Below are positions 62,192-64,000 of a DNA stretch of 64,000 nt, piece after piece; the first letter of the stretch is position 1; each line of letters begins with the position of its first letter. The notes under the pieces are model-generated. The model was not told the origin of the DNA, ran no database searches, and saw only the letters and a list, made by a program, of their open reading frames with translations. Source of the DNA: an uncultured Clostridium sp. (GTDB taxonomy: Bacteria > Bacillota > Clostridia > TANB77 > CAG-508). Where the stretch lies: assembly GCA_900553015.1 (NCBI GenBank), contig USBY01000008.1, positions 1 through 64,000 of the forward strand, written 5' to 3'. The position numbers and the translations under genes are program-made.

Positions 62192-62914
62192 ATGATAGAA
62201 CTAAAAAATGTAAGTAAAGCTTATGTGAAAGATAAGAAAGTAGTAGAAAATATAAACTTAAAAATAGAAGATGGAATTATTTTCGGATTTATTGGACCAA
62301 ATGGTGCTGGTAAAACAACGACAATGGAAATGCTTACAGGCATATTAGATATAGATGAAGGCGAAATTTTAATTGATGGAATAAATATAGAAAAAGAACC
62401 TATTAAAGCCAAAAAAGAATTTGGATTTGTACCAGATTCACCAGATGCATTTGAAAAATTAACCGGTATAGAATATTTGAATTTTATTGGTGATGTATAT
62501 GGTGTTGATCAAAAAACAAGATATGAGAGAATATCAAAACTTGCAAATGAATTTGGAATATATAATTCTTTAAAAGACAGAATACAAGGATATTCACATG
62601 GTATGAAACAAAAAATAGTTATTATAGGAGTGTTATTACATAATCCTAAAAATTGGATTTTAGATGAACCAATGACTGGATTAGACCCTAAAGCTTCATT
62701 CCAATTAAAAGAATTAATGAGAGAACATAGTGATAAAGGAAATACAGTATTCTTTTCTACACATGTTTTAGAAGTAGCAGAAAAAATATGTGACAAAATA
62801 GCAGTAATAGATAAAGGAAAAATTAAATTTGTTGGAACTTGTGAAGAACTAAGAGAAAAATGGAAATCTAATAGTTCTTTGGAAGAATTATTCTTAAAAA
62901 TTATAGAAGAATAG
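62192..62914 (+). CDS. ABC transporter ATP-binding protein
   Basis: 241 residues. Walker A GPNGAGKTT (about 38-46), signature YSHGMKQK (about 135-142), Walker B WILDEPMTGLDP (about 155-166), switch His in STHVLE. Drug or bacteriocin exporter branch (ABC-2). I chose ATG 62192 (GGAGAG upstream); an upstream ATG at 62105 would add a strange Tyr-rich leader. The permease starts 11 bases on. Confidence 0.92.
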   Translation: MIELKNVSKAYVKDKKVVENINLKIEDGIIFGFIGPNGAGKTTTMEMLTGILDIDEGEILIDGINIEKEPIKAKKEFGFVPDSPDAFEKLTGIEYLNFIGDVYGVDQKTRYERISKLANEFGIYNSLKDRIQGYSHGMKQKIVIIGVLLHNPKNWILDEPMTGLDPKASFQLKELMREHSDKGNTVFFSTHVLEVAEKICDKIAVIDKGKIKFVGTCEELREKWKSNSSLEELFLKIIEE

Positions 62915-62925
62915 GATATATAGAG

Positions 62926-64000
62926 ATGAAAGAATTAACAAAAGTTATTTTTAAAAATGCTTATAGAAGAGATAATGTAAATAAAGATATTACTGCAAAA
63001 ATTTTATCAGTTTTTGTTTTTGTCATTATATTTGGAACAATTTCATCATTAATGGCATTTGCAAGTTATAGATTAACAAATCAGCTTATAGAAGTAGACC
63101 AAGCACCAGCATTTATAAATATTATTTTACTTATAATGATAGTTTTTTTATTTTCAAGAAGTGTTTTTGAAAGTTTAAATAATTTATACTTTTCTAAGGA
63201 TTTAAAAATATTTTTACGAATGCCGATAAAACCATTACAATTAGTTAAATCAAAGATCAAAAACATGATCGTTTCAGAGTATTTAATGGAACTAATGTTA
63301 TTAGCCTCACCAATAATTGTATATGGAATAATAATGAACGTAAATTATATATTTTATATTTATTCAGCAATAATATTGCTGTTGTTACCAATAATACCAA
63401 TTGTGCTGACATCACTAATTACTGCAATAATTATGAGATTTACAAATGTAATAAAAAACAAGACACAGGTACAATACATAACTGTATTTATAATATTTGT
63501 AATTTTAGGAATAATAACTAGTTTATTTTCTACCGGTGAAGGTTTTTCTACAGATATTTTTACAGAAAGAATGCTTCAAGTTAATGGTTTAATCGAATTG
63601 ATTTCTGACTATTTTGTAATATTAAAGCCAATAATGAATAGTTTACTATATTATCAAGAATTAAGTGGATTAATTAATATTGTAATTTTTGCAGCAGAAA
63701 GTATAATTTGTTATTATGTTATGACATGGTTGATTTCTAAAGTATACTTAAAAGGAGCTATAGGTGCAACTATAAATGGATCAATAAAAGATAGAATAAT
63801 AGATGTTAAACTAAAACCAGAAGATTTTAAACCAAGAAATTCAAAGATAGCATACTTATCAAAGGAACTAAAACAAATTATTAGAACACCTATATTTTGT
63901 ATGCAATGTATAATATTTCCAGTAGTATTTCCAGTAGTATTTGTAGGCTTACCAGTTTTTGCATTAATTGCTTTTGCAAGAAGTATAGGATTAGACTTTT
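62926..64000 (+). CDS. ABC-2 type permease, partial at the right edge
   Basis: 358 residues visible with no stop. Starts MKELTKVIFKNAYRRDN. Membrane helices at about 25-48, 62-78, 113-137, 143-168, 182-204, 248-268 and a last one that runs past the edge. It is the membrane partner of the preceding ATPase. GAGATG context with AGAGATG, a weak ribosome binding site, so it may be translationally coupled. Confidence 0.85.
   Translation, partial: MKELTKVIFKNAYRRDNVNKDITAKILSVFVFVIIFGTISSLMAFASYRLTNQLIEVDQAPAFINIILLIMIVFLFSRSVFESLNNLYFSKDLKIFLRMPIKPLQLVKSKIKNMIVSEYLMELMLLASPIIVYGIIMNVNYIFYIYSAIILLLLPIIPIVLTSLITAIIMRFTNVIKNKTQVQYITVFIIFVILGIITSLFSTGEGFSTDIFTERMLQVNGLIELISDYFVILKPIMNSLLYYQELSGLINIVIFAAESIICYYVMTWLISKVYLKGAIGATINGSIKDRIIDVKLKPEDFKPRNSKIAYLSKELKQIIRTPIFCMQCIIFPVVFPVVFVGLPVFALIAFARSIGLDF

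Noticed and set aside
1..64000. tRNA or rRNA genes
   Set aside because: I looked for GGTTCGAATCC-type loops and rRNA motifs and saw none.

Overview
The window is AT-rich chromosomal DNA from an anaerobic, low-GC Gram-positive bacterium, most likely a spore-forming Clostridia (Bacillota) of the uncultured gut type. The evidence is the complete spoIIIAA-AH sporulation operon, an oxygen-sensitive NrdDG ribonucleotide reductase, a phenylalanine T-box leader, strong AGGAGG-type ribosome binding sites, frequent TTG/GTG starts, and canonical TTGACA/TATAAT promoters with 17-bp spacers. No tRNA, rRNA or CRISPR array was seen.

Layout. 0-2.4 kb: one end of an IS3-like element at the left edge, an acyl-ACP thioesterase, a patatin-like phospholipase and a small membrane protein. 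2.4-6.3 kb: Phe T-box, pheS, pheT. 6.4-8.2 kb: sigma/anti-sigma-like pair. 8.3-11.1 kb: DUF5685, J-domain and zinc-ribbon genes, then a lipid kinase. 11.1-18.2 kb: a DUF2798 gene with an attenuator-like leader, and a LysR regulator divergent from a cluster of aldo/keto reductase, cyclophilin-like, DUF3737, acetyltransferase and hydrolase genes, then an Fe-S aldo/keto reductase. 18.4-20.1 kb: an unknown two-gene unit whose first gene is frameshifted at an A10 tract. 20.2-23.7 kb: Crp/Fnr regulator divergent from nrdDG. 23.8-29.2 kb: small housekeeping genes including rarA. 29.4-35.9 kb: TetR-regulated redox operon with two membrane-anchored flavodoxin-domain proteins, a sulfatase-modifying-factor/flavodoxin fusion, a DUF4405 membrane protein and a flavin reductase. 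36-38.6 kb: an accessory gene with a duplicated domain, a membrane protein, frameshifted ogt, and tag. 38.7-39.7 kb: second sigma/anti-sigma-like pair with the same leader as the first. 39.8-44.3 kb: acyl-CoA synthetase, AlbA_2 regulator, HAD hydrolase, pyrophosphatase-like gene. 44.3-49.8 kb: cell-envelope locus (C39 peptidase, VanRS-like two-component system, GH25 lysozyme), UDG-like gene, SUFU-domain gene and interrupted alkD. 49.9-56.1 kb: yebC and spoIIIAA-AH. 56.1-60.3 kb: small accessory genes with strong promoters around trmL and pfk. 60.4-64 kb: amidohydrolase and an ABC transporter that runs off the right edge.

Cross-cutting observations. A palindromic intergenic repeat (core GGGACGTTCC with AAATCCC arms) occurs at least six times, once inside the pheST leader and once inside the spoIIIA operon. 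Six genes between 18 and 50 kb carry a single-base lesion (five frameshifts, one in-frame stop), which means either draft-sequence errors or real decay or slippage. The best candidates for an undescribed system are the TetR-controlled redox operon, whose proteins look anchored on the outer face of the membrane, together with its LysR-controlled relative at 12-17 kb, and the twin sigma/anti-sigma modules that share promoter spacing and an identical palindromic leader.
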